Positions 62,824-64,000 of a stretch of 64,000 nucleotides of DNA are shown piece after piece. The notes under the pieces are model-generated. The model was given only the letters and a program-made list of their open reading frames with translations, was not told where the DNA came from and did not search any database. The stretch comes from Halodesulfovibrio sp. MK-HDV (lineage in GTDB: Bacteria > Desulfobacterota > Desulfovibrionia > Desulfovibrionales > Desulfovibrionaceae): assembly GCF_009914765.1 (NCBI RefSeq), contig NZ_WYDS01000011.1, positions 62,001 to 126,000 on the forward strand, given 5' to 3'. A program made the translations under genes and the position numbers. The stretch's first letter is position 1. Every line of letters begins with the position of its first letter.

Positions 62824-64000
62824 TACAACTCCCCTGCTTTCACAAGCGCCTGATGCGCATCCTGTTTCTTACCGCACGCTTCTAACGCACGGGCAAGCTG
62901 GAGCCATGCTCCTTTAAAGTCCGGTCGCAGTGCTGCTGCCTGTCTGGCAAGCACTTCTGCAATTTCCGGATCTTCTCCCCCATCCAGATAAATACGCGCC
63001 ATTAATTCCAGCGCTACCGCGTCCTGTGGATTGTAAAGCAATGCCTGATGAAGATGTTCGCGAGCTTTGTCCGGATTTTCTTCCTTCATGCATAGACGCG
63101 CAAAGTTGCGCTCCACAAGAGGTTTGTTTTCTTCCAAAGCACGTGCACGTTCAAAGAAAGTACGCGCTGTGGCAAAGTCGCTCTCCATTTCATTCACCTG
63201 CCCAAGGCGAATGAGGGAGAAAAAGTGTTTCTCATCATGCAGGAGACAATCATCGTAATAGTCACGGGCAGCTGAAAAATTGCCGATTGTCTGCGATATG
63301 TGCCCTAAGTTGTACAAGGCCATCACATCATCTTCGTCACGGGCGAGTGCGCCTTCAAAGTGCTTACGAGCCTCTTCTGGTCGCCCTAATCCGGCGTAGC
63401 ACACCCCGAGGGAATTCCACGCCATTGTGTTATCTTCATCTGCAAGCAGCGCGCGCTTATATTCTTCGATAGCACCAAAAGAATCATTCTTGGAATAAAG
63501 CTTGTCTGCACTGATGTTAAGCGCGAGAGAATCAAGAATACCGACCCGTGGAGCCGGAAGCAGCATGCCATATTCAAGTGCTTTTAAACAACATTCCAAG
63601 GCATCACCTTTACGGTAATCCAAGTATGGATAACAGAAAACACCCACTGCTGCTTCGATCCCTAAGTTCGTTAACAGACGTTCACACAGTTCATTAAAAA
63701 GAATCTGTACAAACTCCGGCTTACCTTCTGGATAAAAGCAAATAAGTGAGTTGAGACCGTATCGACCACCGATCATTTCGCTACCGAGAATGTCACGGCA
63801 TTGCTGCGTGGCTTCCGCTAAAATTTGTTCCCCTGCTCCGCCCTGTACGTGCGGGATACGGGAAAGGCGGATAAGCGCAAGAGCAAAGGAATCTGTTTTT
63901 TCACGTTCTTTGGTGAAACGACCGATGAAGTCTCTGTGCTTGTAAAGACCGGTGAGCGAATCCAACTGCTCTGCCTCGTCGTTCTTTTCTACCGCTACGC
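62823..64000 (-). CDS. TPR protein with degenerate GGDEF-like N-terminus (partial, runs off right edge)
   Basis: The frame is open at the window's right edge. It enters with DSLTGLYKHRDF, the typical start of a GGDEF domain, but the catalytic site is replaced (MIGGRYGLNSLICFYPEG), so cyclic-di-GMP synthesis is unlikely. The next 250 residues are TPR repeats (TMAWNSLGVCYAGLGRPEEA, VMALYNLGHISQTIGNFSAA and more). About 390 residues are visible; the N-terminus lies outside, and the TTG at 63965 is not believed to be the true start. Its stop overlaps the EamA start. Confidence 0.82.
   Translation of the reverse strand, partial: VAVEKNDEAEQLDSLTGLYKHRDFIGRFTKEREKTDSFALALIRLSRIPHVQGGAGEQILAEATQQCRDILGSEMIGGRYGLNSLICFYPEGKPEFVQILFNELCERLLTNLGIEAAVGVFCYPYLDYRKGDALECCLKALEYGMLLPAPRVGILDSLALNISADKLYSKNDSFGAIEEYKRALLADEDNTMAWNSLGVCYAGLGRPEEARKHFEGALARDEDDVMALYNLGHISQTIGNFSAARDYYDDCLLHDEKHFFSLIRLGQVNEMESDFATARTFFERARALEENKPLVERNFARLCMKEENPDKAREHLHQALLYNPQDAVALELMARIYLDGGEDPEIAEVLARQAAALRPDFKGAWLQLARALEACGKKQDAHQALVKAGEL

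Noticed and set aside
1-64000. tRNA, rRNA, CRISPR, prophage
   Set aside because: None recognised by reading either strand; small RNA genes without strong features could still be missed.

Overview
The window looks like chromosome of a marine or low-GC sulfate reducer of the Desulfovibrionaceae (Halodesulfovibrio/Desulfovibrio type). The grounds are a periplasmic selenocysteine formate dehydrogenase (FdhAB) with its maturation genes, anaerobic cobalamin (cbi) genes, the futalosine menaquinone pathway (mqn), many chemosensory and two-component genes, and moderate GC (mid-40s % by eye). The genus is inferred from gene content only. No rRNA, tRNA, CRISPR array, prophage or intact insertion sequence was recognised.

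Layout. 1-2.1 kb (minus): end of a nucleoside-hydrolase/YnjB-type binding-protein operon running off the left edge. 2.1-3.6 kb (minus): FadR-type regulator plus TSUP anion exporter, with a perfect operator-like palindrome upstream. 3.9-7.0 kb (minus): SmtB/ZiaR-like metal sensor, orphan NarL-type histidine kinase and a small HMA_2-like protein. 7.2-26.3 kb (plus): a long, tightly packed cluster encoding a radical SAM-TPR protein, four glycosyltransferases, a histidine phosphatase, a NodB-type deacetylase, a methyltransferase, a LolD/MacB-like ABC ATPase, a small FtsX permease, a giant M28-like/FtsX protein and two OPT-like (DUF6785-type) membrane proteins. I read it as an undescribed envelope glycan or glycolipid assembly and export system. 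Three of its genes carry single-base frameshifts.

26.8-30.0 kb: fdhE-fdhD-mobA-moaA, an operon for formate dehydrogenase maturation and Mo/W cofactor synthesis. 30.3-33.0 kb: a chemoreceptor and a SlyB-like lipoprotein. 33.2-37.1 kb (minus): binding protein, sensor kinase and REC-STAS regulator, a three-gene signalling unit without ABC permeases. 37.4-43.4 kb: a catalytically dead IS1595-like transposase gene, tandem direct repeats, fdhA (with in-frame UGA and SECIS-like hairpin), fdhB and an Fe-S-tailed mobB. 43.6-46.6 kb (minus): RsbV/RsbW/RsbU-like partner-switching module. 46.7-49.8 kb: an exporter ABC protein with a large insertion in its ATPase domain plus a cyclic-nucleotide-binding protein. 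50.0-50.3 kb: a strongly structured, probably non-coding RNA. 50.3-52.0 kb (minus): MauE-like, rhodanese and C_GCAxxG_C_C proteins. 52.1-55.3 kb: cbiD-cbiET-cbiF. 55.4-56.3 kb: AraC/GyrI-type regulator. 56.7-61.0 kb: mqnA-mqnC-mqnE (minus) and divergent mqnD. 61-64 kb: LysE and EamA transporters and a TPR protein with a degenerate GGDEF domain that runs off the right edge.

The most coherent physiology is formate metabolism: FdhAB at 38.8-42.5 kb is served by the Fdh/Mob/Moa maturation genes 10 kb upstream and by mobB downstream. The most novel content is the 7-26 kb cluster, the domesticated transposase next to fdhAB, the ABC protein with repeated Q-loop-like motifs, and the structured RNA candidate.
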